A DNA stretch of 64,000 bases from NCBI RefSeq assembly GCF_014805685.1, contig NC_060892.1:4491490-4555489 (forward strand). The letters are read 5' to 3'. Source of the DNA: Silurus meridionalis. Its lineage: Eukaryota > Chordata > Actinopteri > Siluriformes > Siluridae. Position 1 is the stretch's first letter, and the number at the start of each line of letters is the position of its first letter. The notes under the pieces are model-generated. The model did not search any database and was not told the origin of the DNA. It saw only the letters and a list, made by a program, of their open reading frames with translations. This document shows, piece after piece, positions 1 through 12,210 of the stretch. The translations under genes were made by a program, and so were the position numbers.

Positions 1-115
1 TTAAGGGTCTTGCTCAAGGGCCCACCAGTGCCAGCTTGGTGGTGCTGGGATTTGAACTCACAGCTTCCGAATCAGAAGTCTAACATCTTAACCACTGAGC
101 TACCACCTCCCATTT
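1..115 (-). mobile_element. tRNA-derived SINE fragment (head and body)
   Basis: Read on the minus strand it starts GGGAGGTGGTAGCTCAGTGG, continues with a GTGAGTTCAAATCCC box-B-like segment, and ends in the GGGCCCTTGAGCAAG body motif. It is cut by the window edge. Similar to teleost tRNA-derived SINEs; the exact family name is uncertain. Confidence 0.75.
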
Positions 116-786
116 TTTTTATTACGAATCCAGAGCCCATCTCGGAAAACATTCGGTATGATGGAACACACCCTGGATGATACCAGAGTCTATCACCATT
201 ACCATATATACATGTTCATACGTTGGAGGAGTTCTATGTCCCACCTACAACAGTTTCTTTGGGAAGTAAGAGGAAATCTGGAGCACCCAAAGGAAATTCA
301 GTACAGACAGTAACGTTAACTTGATTTTGGAATACAATAATTCAAAAGCTCGCCGTTTATCGTGGTGGGACACCACCCAAAAATGCAATTTCATGTATAC
401 AGTACTGTATTAATATTTTACTTCATTTTATAATTAATAATTATATTTGTATTAATACATTTCATTATTTCAAAATTAAGCTTCATAAAAAAATATTCTC
501 TATAAGTTTTTTGGTCTATCATGCTATCCGCGAGAAACTGGGAAAATCAGCCAGACTAATTAAACTAGTTATGTAGCAACTGCAAATCCGCGATAAACTG
601 GGGCGCGAGATTCGAACCGCGAGGGTAAATCAGGGGGATTATTGTACTAACATTTTAGACATAATATGGTGAATAGTTTTGTTCCCTAAACTATTTTTTA
701 TTTTTTTTTGGAAATGCCAATAGGACATGTATTAACGGTTTCGATGTAATGCTTGAAGTAGAATTCTGTGGAGGGCCAGCTTAGAG

Positions 787-1000
787 GGAAGTGGTACCTC
801 AGTGGTTAGAGTTTTGATTTACTTATCAGAAGGTTAGAGGTTTAAGCCCAGGTAAAGGTCCCTTGATCAAGGCCCTTAACCCTCTGTCCTCCAGGGGTAA
901 TGTAATATTGCTGACCCAAGCTTCCTAACATTACTTGACTATGCGAAGAAAGAATTTTGCTGTGCTGACAATGTACATGTGACGACTATAAAGCATCATT
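787..1000 (+). mobile_element. tRNA-derived SINE, tail type B
   Basis: Head GTGGTACCTCAGTGGTTAGA, body CAAGGCCCTTAACCCTCTGT, and the 3' part GCGAAGAAAGAATTTTGCTG followed by AATGTACATGTGAC. The same tail occurs at 10385-10415 and 32620-32680. Confidence 0.75.
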
Positions 1001-2405
1001 GATAGAAACACTGAAATGCACCAATGCAGCTGTAGTAAATATCACAACTCCCGGGACACTATCCAATCAAATATGTTGAATGTAACAAGTTTTTATGAAT
1101 CAACCAATAAACCTTCAGTTAAACTGCTGGTGTGCAAGAACAATTGACAGGAGAAGCAAGACTCGGCTCTTAGCTGATTATTTCCCTTCTTGCTGCAATA
1201 CTCACAATGCGGCTTGTGTTATCGTGTAAATTATACTACTGCATATTTGGAATGCAACAATGCAATTAAACAAAAGGGAGTTGCACAGCTAAAGTACCGA
1301 AACACGGAAAGACAAGCAAATGATCCAGAGAATACAACAACGACTTCAGGGAGAAACGCGAACAGATATTTTTTGTTCCCTAACCTTAAGAAGAATTAAA
1401 TTAGCCCAGTCCCAGGCTACATGAACCAATTCTTGGTATTGCTACCAGTAAATCATTTTCCCTCACATACTATATTTCCATTTCCATCCCCCTGTTTTTT
1501 TTTGCTGAACATTTTTTGGCCCTGCGCAATCTTTTTTAAGAGCATGTGTCTCCGAAGCGTGTCCTCGCCAACACCTCTTAATTTTGATGGACTCGAGTTC
1601 AACTTGACGGGCCGATTTCAATAATTAATTTTTCTTTGAAGCTGCCAAGTGAAAAACTTCATTGCGCCTGGGAAAGCTCACCAATCTCTCTCTCTAGCTG
1701 TCTCTCTCCACCTCTCTCTCTTTCTCTTTCGCTCTTTCTGCCTGTCTCATTCCCTTTGCATGTCTACTCAGTTTAAAGGTGGCTGCTAAAATCCCTCATT
1801 ACCTGCTTCTTCCTCCACTCTTTCATAACCTCTTTCACCACGTCAAAGCCCACCTGCCACTCTAAATTCCCACTCCGAGCCGTCCCTATCAGCTCCTCTC
1901 AACATCAGGGGTCCGGTCTCGCAGAAACGGCGCAGGTCGTTTCAGGATGCTTATTACATCAAATAGGTTTTTGCTCGCGTAACTCTTTTTAGTCCTTCTC
2001 GCTTTCTCGTTCCCTCTGATTCCAGTCTCGCAGAGCCTCGTCTACCACCACGTTGCCCAAGTACTTGGCGTAGTTGTCGCCATCTGCAGCAGATGGCGTC
2101 ACAGTTGACCTTCGTACCTCACCAGTCTCACATCGCCTCCTACCTCACTGCCTCCAACACCCCCCCCCCCACCCCTTTTGTCAGTAAGCACATTCACAGA
2201 CTTCATGTTCAAAATGCGTCAGAGATTTGCCCCATGATAACCCTATAGAGCAATGAAAAAAATGATCCAATTGCATAATCGTTTGCTTACAGATGTCTGG
2301 ATTAGCATCCAGCACGACTGAGTGTTGATAATACTTCAAGTTTTTGAATGAGTTTCAATGTATTTTCGTTATTGCCCACACACGATATATTAAACGTTGA
2401 CCAGG

Positions 2406-3290
2406 CAGAGGTGTAAAGAGTACCTTACTGCAAAACTTACTCCATTACAAGTCACCAATTCCAATATGACTTTAGTAAAGGTCTTCAAATATCTGATTTG
2501 ATCAGAACTTTAACAATATTTTACTTATATAGAACATAGGCTCAATGATGCAGTAGTCCTCGGGCACGAAGACGCATTTTAGTGAAAAACCAAAAAAAGC
2601 ATTTGCTTTGTGAGGTTTTGTTTCCTAAAATAGAAATCTGCATCAACCAAACATCAGCACAACAGTCTTTTCCAAATGCCGGAATGAAACAAAGATCAAA
2701 AAGCAATCTTTCAAAAATTAATCTTTAATGAACAAATAATATTACTCTATAACACTAAGTTGAAGAACCACTAGTATTCAATTGACCAATCAAATGAATG
2801 TCATTTATTGTAGAGAAATTAAAAACAAGTCTCAGAGAAGGCCAATATTTTTATTCAAGTCAAGTCAAGAAGCTTTTATTGTCATTTCAACCATATATAG
2901 TTGATGCAGTACACAGTGAAATGAATCAACATTTCTCAAGGACCCTGGAGCTTCAGAAACAGCATAGAGCTACATCGATCTCAACAAAAGCTGCTTCTTA
3001 AAGTTTTTGGATTTTTTTCAAGCTCTTTTTGGACTAAAAATAAGGCCAGCAGTGCCAATAAGTTGCTCATAGTCAGCAGATGTGGGTAGGGGAGTGATGA
3101 ACCTTGATGACCTCTTCAACAGAGATGCACAATGTAATTGGTAGCGCTCATTGTTAATTAAAATATAGCAGAGTTATAAAGAACATATATCAGTTCATAA
3201 ATGTAGTTGAGTAAAGAGTAAAAATTGCTTATATCTTTGATACTCATTAAAACTAGAAAGTAGCCAAATAAGTACACTAATGAAGAACAT
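2406..3290. mobile_element. hAT-like non-autonomous DNA transposon with nested insertion
   Basis: Starts CAGAGGTGTAAAGAGTACC. It shares several segments with 47651-48247: TCACCAATTCCAATAT near the left, TGAGGTTT-TTTCCTAAAAT in the middle, and AATGTAGTTGAGTAAAGAGT with AAAGTAGC at the right. A second repeat (2856-3120) interrupts it. The right end is ragged. Confidence 0.6.
2856..3120. mobile_element. Dispersed repeat nested in the hAT-like element
   Basis: Begins with a CAAGT direct repeat, then AGAAGCTTTTATTGTCATTT, CAGTACACAGTGAAATGAAT and CTCAAGGACCCTGGAGC. This resembles a common teleost retroelement tail, judged by recall. It interrupts the partner element shared with 47651-48247. Confidence 0.5.
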
Positions 3291-3535
3291 TTCCTCGAAT
3301 ACTTAACACCACTGTGGCCATGTCTCAGGGTCTTTTCACCTGCGAATCCTGAATGCATATCTTGACATAAAACAAAATGTACATAAAGATCTGTTTTTAA
3401 GATTTAAACATTTTGGAGCATTTATAAATGTCAGAAACCATAAAAGCACCCAGTTGTGCAACTTTTCATTCTAATGTAGGATCACGAATTTTACATTTAC
3501 GGCAATAGGCAGATCTAAAGTGAATTTTACAACTG

Positions 3536-3680
3536 AGCAGTTGAGGATTAAGGGGTCTTGCTCAGGGGTCTTGCTCAGGGGCCCAGGAATGGCAGCATGA
3601 ATTGGCTTGGATTTTAACTCAAGACCTCCGGATCCAAAATCCAACACCTTAACTGCTAAGCTACTAAATCACTGACCTCT
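3536..3680 (-). mobile_element. tRNA-derived SINE copy
   Basis: On the minus strand it shows a degraded head (TAGCTTAGCAGTTAAGG), a box-B-like segment, and the body. GGGGTCTTGCTCAG is duplicated in tandem at 3552-3581. It ends at CTCAACTGCTCAGTT. Confidence 0.65.
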
Positions 3681-3972
3681 GTCGAAAAATAGCCTCTGGT
3701 CCAATGAGCTTCTTTCAGCTAGATAATTATGATCTATCTGCTACTGAAGCTAAAGACGTTGCACTATGGCCATTTTACATGTGCATCTGTATCATGATCC
3801 ATCAGCTGAAAGCCCCTGCTCAAGGATAACGAGGCAAGTCTGGAAGTTTAAAGAATGCATCACAGCATAAACTTTATTATAATAATAGCATTATTTATCA
3901 CTTGGGTGAGCTTTGGCTCCGTTCGGTGGTTTGATCCTAAGATTCTTTGACAGATCTGTCTGCTGGTGGCCT

Positions 3973-4036
3973 CAAAGAGAAGAGAGAGAGGGAGAAAAAG
4001 AGAACGAGGGAAAGAGAGAGAGAGAGAAAGAGATCG
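3973..4036 (+). repeat. GA-rich low-complexity tract
   Basis: Irregular (GA)n and GAGAAAG purine run. Two overlapping short ORFs here are artefacts of the low-complexity sequence. Confidence 0.8.
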
Positions 4037-4619
4037 AGGGCATTTTCAGGATCCACTGCTCAGCAAGGAATGCTTTGATATTGAAATGCGGCGAACGCTA
4101 ACAAAAGCGCCGTCCAGAGTGGAGTGGCTTTCGAAGTCAACAGCTTCCGGCTCACAGAGCGCCAGGTCTACTGTCTGTTTTTGAAATGAAAATGTACAAA
4201 AAACAACGGCCTCATCATACACCCCTTTACATTCCTCTGTTACTTTTTAATTCATTTTTCGTTCAAATGAATCGAATTACGACTTTGGAGACTTTTGTTT
4301 TTCCTACTCAAAGCCAACAAAAGAAATCACGTGTTCAGGAATCCAAATAAAAACAATGAACACTGCATTATACATCAACAGGTCTCACGCAGAGTGGCCC
4401 AATACCAGCTGGCTTTTTCTACATCTTTCTACATCTGGCGTTTTTCTGATCTTATTCGCGATCTTATCAAGGACCCAGTGATCTTGGAGATACATCAGAG
4501 ATCATTCATTAATTTTCACCCTGAAATGGACCAGAGATGATGGAAAGCTTTTCATAACATTGGTTTAATTGTTCCAAAAATGTTCCAAAAATTTAATATA
4601 ATAAATGTTTTCAACCCGT

Positions 4620-5110
4620 AAAATTTAGCCAGTTATTGGCTTGTTTGTTTGTATAATTCACACCCCTCCTCTGGGAAAATGTTCCACTACATTTTAAAGT
4701 GTGCTTGTGGACATTTATGTTCCTCAGCCACAAGTCAGGTACTGATGTAGGTGAGGTGAGGAGACTAATGGTGCAGTCAGCGTTCCAATTCATCCCAAAG
4801 GTGTTCAGTAGGGATGAGATCAGAGCTCTATAGCAGACCACTCAAGATCTTTCCCTCCAAAACCATATAAACCATATCTTCATGGAGCTCACTTTGTAAA
4901 CAGGGGCATCGCCATGCCAGCAGCTTTGGGTTTTCAAGTTCAACATTTTATTATACCGTATCCAAAGACATCCTGTACAATTGTATGCCTCCAGCTTTTT
5001 GGTAACAGTTTGGAAAAAACGACACGCATCAGGTGTAGAGTACAGCAAAAGAGAAGCTTATCCAGTTATGGAGGGAAAAGGAGTGTTTGTATGACGTTTT
5101 ATAATAAAGG
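4620..5110 (-). mobile_element. Internal part of a Tc1/mariner-like MITE family
   Basis: Contains on the minus strand the family segments also seen at 33345, 40964 and 54338, for example the block around ACAGGGGCATCGCCATGCCAG as written on + and TTCCACTACATTTTAAAGTG. Terminal repeats are not clear at either end. Confidence 0.55.
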
Positions 5111-5839
5111 CATGTCATGAATGAGCGCTACAGCTTCTAGGTACCATCAGAGAGAACGCGGGTCTAAACATGCCACGGATTGATGACATGAAGCTTCAGA
5201 CGAGTCTTTTTCTTGTGTGCTTCAGCTTCAGTTTTTGACTGTCGTACAGACATTAAAACAACTGAGATCCTACAGTATGACGTGAGGATCATGTTCGTAC
5301 AGTCTGACAAGCAACAATCGCAAAGCACTATTAAAATCGCACATCCCCCCATATTCGCCTCGGCTAAGCAGTCACACATCGAACCAAATGACGAGGGAAA
5401 AAAAACGTTATTTTTTTACAACACTTATTTCCTTCTCTAGCCAAAAGCAGCTTCCGAAGCACTCAGCTACATCTGCAGGTGGTCATTTATGAGAACTCTG
5501 TGAACCATTTCCTGTTCCCTCAGGAGGCTTTGAATAATGTTTGATTTTTCCTTCGGATCTCTGGGGCAGACATTTTAAAAGGGGCCACCATGTTTGCCTT
5601 CCTGAATTCTCCGAAACAGAATTTCACCTGTTGGCTCTGGACTTGTGCAGATTGTCCCAGAATGCTTTCAGTGGAGACCATTTTAAAATATTAGGAGATG
5701 CAGAATTTGAAGGTGAAGCATGTTGGGAACATGATAAAAAAAAAACACAACCCTCAGCCTTTTGTTGTTAGTGTTGCCAGAGACCACCTAGCTGATGGTG
5801 TAAAAAGGACTGTTTATTGAAATCAAAATTCAATAAAAA

Positions 5840-6275
5840 GTCTAATGCCCAAGTTCTCCCACACCACCCCACTGCTGCGCTCCCTCCACTGGCTTCCAGT
5901 AGCTGCACATATCAGATATAAAACACTGATGCTTGCCTACAAGGTTAAAATAGACCAGCACCATCTTACCTCATCACACCTCTCACTGTACCACGCTGTC
6001 TGAGATCCTCCAGCACTGCTCGATTGGTACCACCGTCTCTCAGAATGAGAGGTAAGTATACTTTAAAGCTCTTCTCAACTTCCCCTAGATGTCCGTACAG
6101 CAGAGTCCCTTACTATCTTCAAGCGACGGTTGAAGACCTACCTCTTCCTGAACACTTAAACTAACACTTTCTGAGTGTAGATTTATTTATTGATAGAGAC
6201 CCAAAGCACTTCTGTATGTCGCTCTGGACAAGGGCATCTGCTAAGTGCCACAAATGTATATGTAAATGTATGTCT
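5840..6275 (+). mobile_element. LINE 3' end (L2/CR1-like), truncated and decayed
   Basis: A decayed reading frame near 5857 translates to SHTTPLLRSLHWLPVAA, then HIRYKTLMLAYK, and later near 6114 to TIFKRRLKTYLFLNT. These are typical of the C-terminal end of L2/CR1-clade reverse transcriptase ORFs in fish. Intervening stops and shifts show it is dead. The 3' end GTCGCTCTGGACAAGGGCAT matches the type A tail of the SINEs in this window. Confidence 0.75.
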
Positions 6276-7107
6276 GATGTCACACCAAAATCAGTTTTCT
6301 TCCAATTTCAGTATTGGCAATTCCCATCTCATTATGAAGTCATTTTTTATCACATGACACAATACAATCCATAGTGGTGAGGACTATGGATGATTTTGCT
6401 AGTGTCTGATTAGGCCCTGATTTTTTCAGGGATTGTGACCACTAACCCACAGGAATCCATGGCGTCCTCCTGCTTCAGAAACAAGGCTGTCTCAGACTTC
6501 GCCGGGATTCGAACCAGCAAAGCAAAACCTTAGGCAGCTACACGAGTTGCGAGGCTTTTGATCAGAGACGTGCAAGTGGGCAAATTCCGAACACAAACAA
6601 GGCCTCGATTTCTTTGTTAGGAACATCTTTGAAATCCTCCCATATGCCTCTACACATGTCGACCACAGGGATCTGAGATGATTGGTGTTTTTTTTTTGTT
6701 TTGTTTTTTCTCCTCCTCATTAAAAGAATCTTCCCAGCGGTCAACTACCCGTCACAAGAGAAAGTGAAAGTGGGGGATGTTTCCATAGTGATGACGAGGT
6801 CTTGATGAACAGCGTGTGGTGCTGAATTACACTTGTTTATTTTGGGGTCAGAGGTGCTGCTAGTTAAGGCGAGGCAGAGCGAGATAAAGCGAGATAGAGG
6901 ATGCGCCTGATGAGACAGGAAGCGTCTGAGCCAGAGACTCTTGAGGCAGCCTCTTTTCTCATCCACAAGCCGGCAAAATTGCCCATTGCTGTGTACAAAC
7001 AGCAGAGTGCGTATGCATGTACAAAAGAAGCTTGTCCAATCATTACTTGGAGCAGCTATAAAGTGGAAGCATGACATGTGCACTTAATCATACCTAGCCC
7101 TCAAATT

Positions 7108-7109
<2 letters not shown>

Positions 7110-7184
<75 letters not shown>
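7110..7184. repeat. Compound (TC)n-(AT)n microsatellite
   Basis: (TC)n occupies 7110-7138 and (AT)n about 7146-7184. Confidence 0.95.
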
Positions 7185-7187
<3 letters not shown>

Positions 7188-8204
7188 TTTTTTTATTTAT
7201 CAAGAGCACTAGTGTGCACAGGAAACACACTCCTGTAATTGGGCCTTTGAATGGGAGAGGTGTGTAACACCCTTAATATGCCCAAATGTTCCGGTTCACC
7301 CCTTCAGATTAGCCTCAATCAGCGTTTGAAAGGTAGCTATTTTAAAAATAAGATGGACGATAAGTGCCTTTCACTCCCTTCTGTGCTTGTTGGGGAAGAA
7401 AAAAAAAACGGTAAATAGTGCTGCCATTTTGTGCTTCCACATCTCTAATTCCACTCATAATGGAGGCCTTTTTTCAGCCCCGAAAGGTTTCTATCGATTA
7501 TAGTGTTAGTCATCTAACTGTGTGTGTCACCTCTGGCCTCCTATTACAGCCGACAGTGAGAGGCACACTGAACAGAGGGGGCAGAAGGGGCTTTCTTATC
7601 AAATAGGTCCAGATGGAGCGTCTCAAAGCGGATGATGTATTTGGAAATAAAATGAAGTGCCTTCATCCCCAGAATGGCCAAATCCACCACTCGGTACAGC
7701 TTTTTTCCCCCTCTCCATTCTTCTATACTTTCTAACTCGCGCTTTTCTTGTCTCTGATAGCGGCGGCTGGTTGGGCAGTTATCGGTTTGATTGCGTGCTT
7801 AGAAATTCCACCATCCTCTTGTCTGGCCACACATTAATCTCCTGTTAAGCTAATAGACTCGTAAATCCCCTGTGTCTTTGCTCGTCCTCTGGCGTCTGGT
7901 ATACAATGCAATTGATAAAATGGATAGTTTTAAGTTCTGAAATCTGATTGGCTGATATTCTTTTTGGCATACACACACACCTGTGACTGAATCACAAAAA
8001 TTGAACTAAGTATTGATGCACTGATGCGGCAAGGTTTAAAACCAATATACAATAACTGTTACATTGATGTCCAGTGCATCTACACTGCTTAAAATACACC
8101 ATATATATATTATATATCCCCTTATAAACACATCTATCCATCAGATTTCTATGTGCTGATTCGGTCCACAATTTATTTTGGACCCTATTATTTTAAGCTC
8201 CACT

Positions 8205-8480
8205 ATTCTCTGAAGATGTTCCACTAGATTTTGAGACTTGTGCTCATTCAGTCACAAGGGTGTGAGTAACGTCAGGTACCAATGTAGTTGATCTTCCTCT
8301 CCATACCATGTAAAGTATATCTTCATGGGGCTGGCTTTGTGCACAGGGGCATTGTCATGCTGGAACCGGTTTGTGCAGCCAAAGACAATTGTGTGATGTA
8401 ATTTCGTGGTAACAATTTTGCGAAGTACCACATACGGCTGGAAAACTCAGATGTCCCGATATTTAAATAAAGGTTAAGAT
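8205..8480 (-). mobile_element. MITE-family fragment related to 4620-5110
   Basis: Shares GTTCCACTAGATTTTGAGAC, the CATGGGGCTGGCTTTGTGCA segment and CATTGTCATGCTGGAAC with the 4620 copy. No terminal repeats seen. Confidence 0.5.
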
Positions 8481-9826
8481 CAAATCTATCTATTTCTTGT
8501 GCAGATATTTGTACAAATGTACATTTTTGTTTACAGCTATGGCTGCGAGAATACTTTAGAATGTTATAATCTATTGCAAGTAAATGGAATGAAACCTGCA
8601 ACCGGAATTTTTAATCCAGAATTTTTTTCAGCATACTTAAAAAATGAAAAAAATGGATAAATGTTCAAGGCAAATCAAACATAGTATAAAGGTGTAGAGA
8701 TCACAGCATGATTACTGGACACACCAAAAATATCCTCGCTACCAGGATTATAAGAAAACTGTAGTATGATGCAGTTTGAGGTTTTAGGGATGTCATTGAT
8801 TAGAAGTGGTGAAGCAAATCAAATTACATGTAACTTGTCAGAATGCCTTCCTTCATTACCTTTGGCAAAGTCATTATATAACAATGAAAACATCATAATC
8901 ATGTTAGAATGGGCCTCAGTTCCTTCACAGCCTTTCTCCGGTTTGAAATGGTAAGTCATTTGGAGAACTACGGCTTGGGAACAGAACTAGGCGACAGTCG
9001 GTGTAAAGGTTAATCATTTAAACGATGCTCTGTCGCTTTGGCTTTTCATAGAGTTTCTTTTACTCCACCTTATACACACACTAGCATAGTTTTAAAAGAA
9101 TGCATGGCAGAACAGCAATCTGACAATGACAATTGTGTGAGCTATTTATTCTCCCAAGCCTCAACTTGCCCAGCTAGGTGCTGGTCATTACCTTGGTGGT
9201 TTGCGAGATCTTGATCTTCCCTAGATCTAATTCGTTACTCTGGGATACAGTGTCAGAGAAAAAGAGGGGGAAAGAAGAGAATATATGACTTTCCATTTCA
9301 TTAATTTCAAGTTGTGTACACAACCGTGAACCAGCAGGGCAACATTATTACTTCTTCAGCGACCTTTTGCTTGTCTACACCCACCTGCACTATCGGTCGG
9401 TCGTTTTATTTGTCAAATTCATCTAATTAAGTTCTCAGTGCAAAAAAGAATATTAGGTATAAAAAAAAAATAATAGTTTTATGAGGTAATGAAAAGGTGG
9501 TGAGTCACGTAGGCTTTATGATTGCCCTGACTCAATCCCTAACTACAGTCTGCTGCCTGTAATGTCCTTTCTCATGTTAATACCCACAAATTACAACAAA
9601 GTAAGGAATAACAAAAGCAGGGAGGGCCGATAAAGGAAATTGATCAGTAATTGGTTGGTGTGAAGCGGCTTGACGAGGGTTCAATCCCACTGTTTATTGC
9701 ATTTACAATCCTGTAGTGTTTTACTACAGGAATTTATCGATGAATATAGTTTTTCGCATGTACTGTGTCTGTAGCATGTATAAACATGTATTTTTTTTGT
9801 CTCTTCCATCAGATCTGTCCTTAACG

Positions 9827-9828
<2 letters not shown>

Positions 9829-9893
<65 letters not shown>
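9829..9893. repeat. (TC)n microsatellite, about 32 units
   Basis: Uninterrupted TC dinucleotides. Confidence 0.97.
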
Positions 9894-9896
<3 letters not shown>

Positions 9897-10269
9897 ACAT
9901 TCTTTCTATTTACCCCCAGTGAGATATGGGACCTAAGGCAGCTGGATTCTTAACAAAATGTCTTTACTTAGGCTGTTCCAATAATCACAGGCAGACAGAC
10001 TGTTCAATTTAACATATCAAAAATCCTTAAGATAGGTAAATAAGGTCACTGACAGAAAACTCTAGGGACTCAAGGTTTGGCTCTGAACAAGGAAGCTAGG
10101 AAATAAGGAAGCTTTTGAAATGTGGTTTGTAATGGAAATGAAATATTTGATCAAGGTCAATATACTTTCATTTCCAAAGGTCGTTATTCAAGGATTTGGG
10201 CATTGATTTCGTAAAACATTAATGCTACGTTTAGTATTAGTGGATTGTCTGCTGATACGTTTACATTGG

Positions 10270-10415
10270 GGAGGTGGGGGAAGTGGTAGCTCTGTGGTTA
10301 AGGCTCCACCCTTGTGGCCCCTTAACCTTCAGTGCTCCAGGGGTGCTGTATTCTGGCTGAGCATTTAAGATCTCTGGGATATGCAAAGAAAAAATGTCAC
10401 TGTACTATAAAAAGT
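10270..10415 (+). mobile_element. tRNA-derived SINE, tail type B
   Basis: Head GAAGTGGTAGCTCTGTGGTT, body CTTAACCTTCAGTGCTCCAG, and tail GGGATATGCAAAGAAAAAAT. It lies head-to-head with the minus-strand copies that follow. Confidence 0.75.
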
Positions 10416-10420
10416 ATGCC

Positions 10421-10585
10421 ATTTGGCAGACACCCTTATCCAGAGCAACCTGAGCATTTGAGGGTTAAGGGCTTTGCTCAAGAGCCCAGCAGTGGCAGTT
10501 TAATGGTGATGGGATTTGAATTTGAATTACTTATTACCTTCTGATCCAGAGTTCATTGCCTAACCACTGAGTTACTACCTTACAT
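10421..10585 (-). mobile_element. tRNA-derived SINE, tail type A
   Basis: The + strand starts CATTTGGCAGACACCCTTAT, the complement of the type A tail, followed by the body complement and the head complement TAACCACTGAGTTACTACC. Confidence 0.8.
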
Positions 10586-10589
10586 GGCA

Positions 10590-10757
10590 TGTATGCCATT
10601 TATCCAGAGCAACTTACAGTTATCTCAACGAGCAGCAATGGGTTTAGGGGCCTTGTACAGGGACCCAGGAGTGGCAGATAGGTGTGGCTTGGATTTGAAC
10701 CCATGAACTTTGGATCCAAAGTTCAGTGCCTTAACTATTAAACTACCAACTCCCATA
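10590..10757 (-). mobile_element. tRNA-derived SINE, tail type A
   Basis: A second minus-strand copy in tandem with the previous one: GCCATTTATCCAGAGCAACT, body complement, then GATTTGAACCCATGAACTTT and the decayed head complement. Confidence 0.75.
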
Positions 10758-11640
10758 CAAGGCTGTACCACCTAATACATTTAGCAAGTTGTAGTTGCTA
10801 GACTGCCCGGTATATAGGAAATAAAGGATCAGTCATTAAGGTTCTAAGAAGGTTATGAACACCACCAGCACCGCCAAATTGTGTCCTTAAGCAAAGCCCT
10901 TAATCTTTAATGGTTCATTACTTTATTTTAATTCTGCTTTTCCTGGTGATACTGTAGTCAGTAGATTGAGTAGCTAAGCACAGCCTTCTCTATACCCCCA
11001 ACCACAGATTTTAGCTCCTCCTTAGAGGATCCTTAGACATTCACAAGCCAAACGCTTGTGAGATATCTCTCCCACAGTGCTCTTTGTTCACTAGGACATG
11101 TTAAACACACCTCTACCAGGAGCTGACACGTGGCCAGCCTTATACGGTTCCTAAACTCCTAAACCTAAACTGGCTCCTCTAATTTTATAGGCTGGATTTT
11201 CTTTTTTTTTTTTGAGGCCACCAGCCCTGCAGCAGAACCTCATTTCTACTGCCTGTACTCACAGCCTTATTCTTTCACTCACTACTACTTTATAGATGAT
11301 TGAACAGAGCGCCTTGTCTGCGAATTAAGCTCCTGCTTCTCAATCACAGACCAGTACAGTTCAAAATGTCTGATCTGTTCTGTTTTAAAGGTCTGTCTTA
11401 GACCTTTAGTCACAAGACTAGCAGTTCACTTGACTTCCTTCCCTTTGTATCATGTTGACATGCCTACAAATCCGTCGTAATTGTATGCTTTGAATGAAAG
11501 CATCAGTTCATTTAAATGAAATGTCATAACACCATAGGCAAATAATGCACATGTGGTTTTTAAGACTATATGCAGTTACAGTGGGGAAAAAATTCAGTAT
11601 TCTTATTTTAGATTACATTATAGCCTCAATCGCTTTAGAC

Positions 11641-11930
11641 CAGGGGTCCATCAACTACGGCCCGCAGGCCAAATACAACTCGCCCCCACATTTGAAACAG
11701 CCCTCCGAGCAATGCCAGATACATATTTTGAAATGTAATTTATTTTAAATATATGTTGCACTCATATCATATCTGTATTTCATAATAAAGGTTGGCTTTC
11801 AAACTAAAATTTCTCTTAGTTATTAATAGAGGTTGAGGCACCAATAGTTTTTCCAGCTTGCAGTCTGCTGTCATTACGAGAGCGGCCTCTAGAGGCTAAT
11901 CACTGATGTGCTGTTTGTTTTTACAAGCAA
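11641..11930. mobile_element. hAT (Charlie/Tip100-like) transposon remnant
   Basis: Begins CAGGGGTCCATCAACTACGG then CCCGCAGGCC, the well-known hAT terminal sequence. No matching right terminus was found. The distal part (11825-11920) overlaps another repeat with the CGGCCTCTAGAGGC motif. Confidence 0.55.
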
Positions 11931-12156
11931 GCCCTATATTATATTTATTATTTAGAATTTATTAATTACATAATGATATTTATTAATTAATACATTCATT
12001 TATTTATACATATTTATTTGTAATTAATACAACATATTATCTTGTTTAAATAATACTGGTAGTCACCCATGTAATTTTCTGTTACAGACCGACCAGGTTG
12101 CTTAGCTTTGTTCTTGTAGTACAGATTGCTAATGATTCATAGATATGCATGATTTC

Positions 12157-12210
12157 ATGGATGGATGGATGGATACTTTATTCATCCCAATGGGAAATTT
12201 ACAGGCGAAA
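12157..12210 (-). mobile_element. LINE/SINE 3' tail with (GATG)n end
   Basis: (GATG)n followed by ATACTTTATTCATCCCAATG, then GGAAATTTACAG. On the minus strand this is the TTTCCC-GGGATGAATAAAGTA tail common to fish LINEs and SINEs, with a short tandem at the 3' end. Confidence 0.6.

Noticed and set aside
1421..1624. Hydrophobic short ORF that could be taken for a signal-peptide exon
   Set aside because: No splice donor in the right phase, no family similarity, and T-rich composition explains the hydrophobicity.
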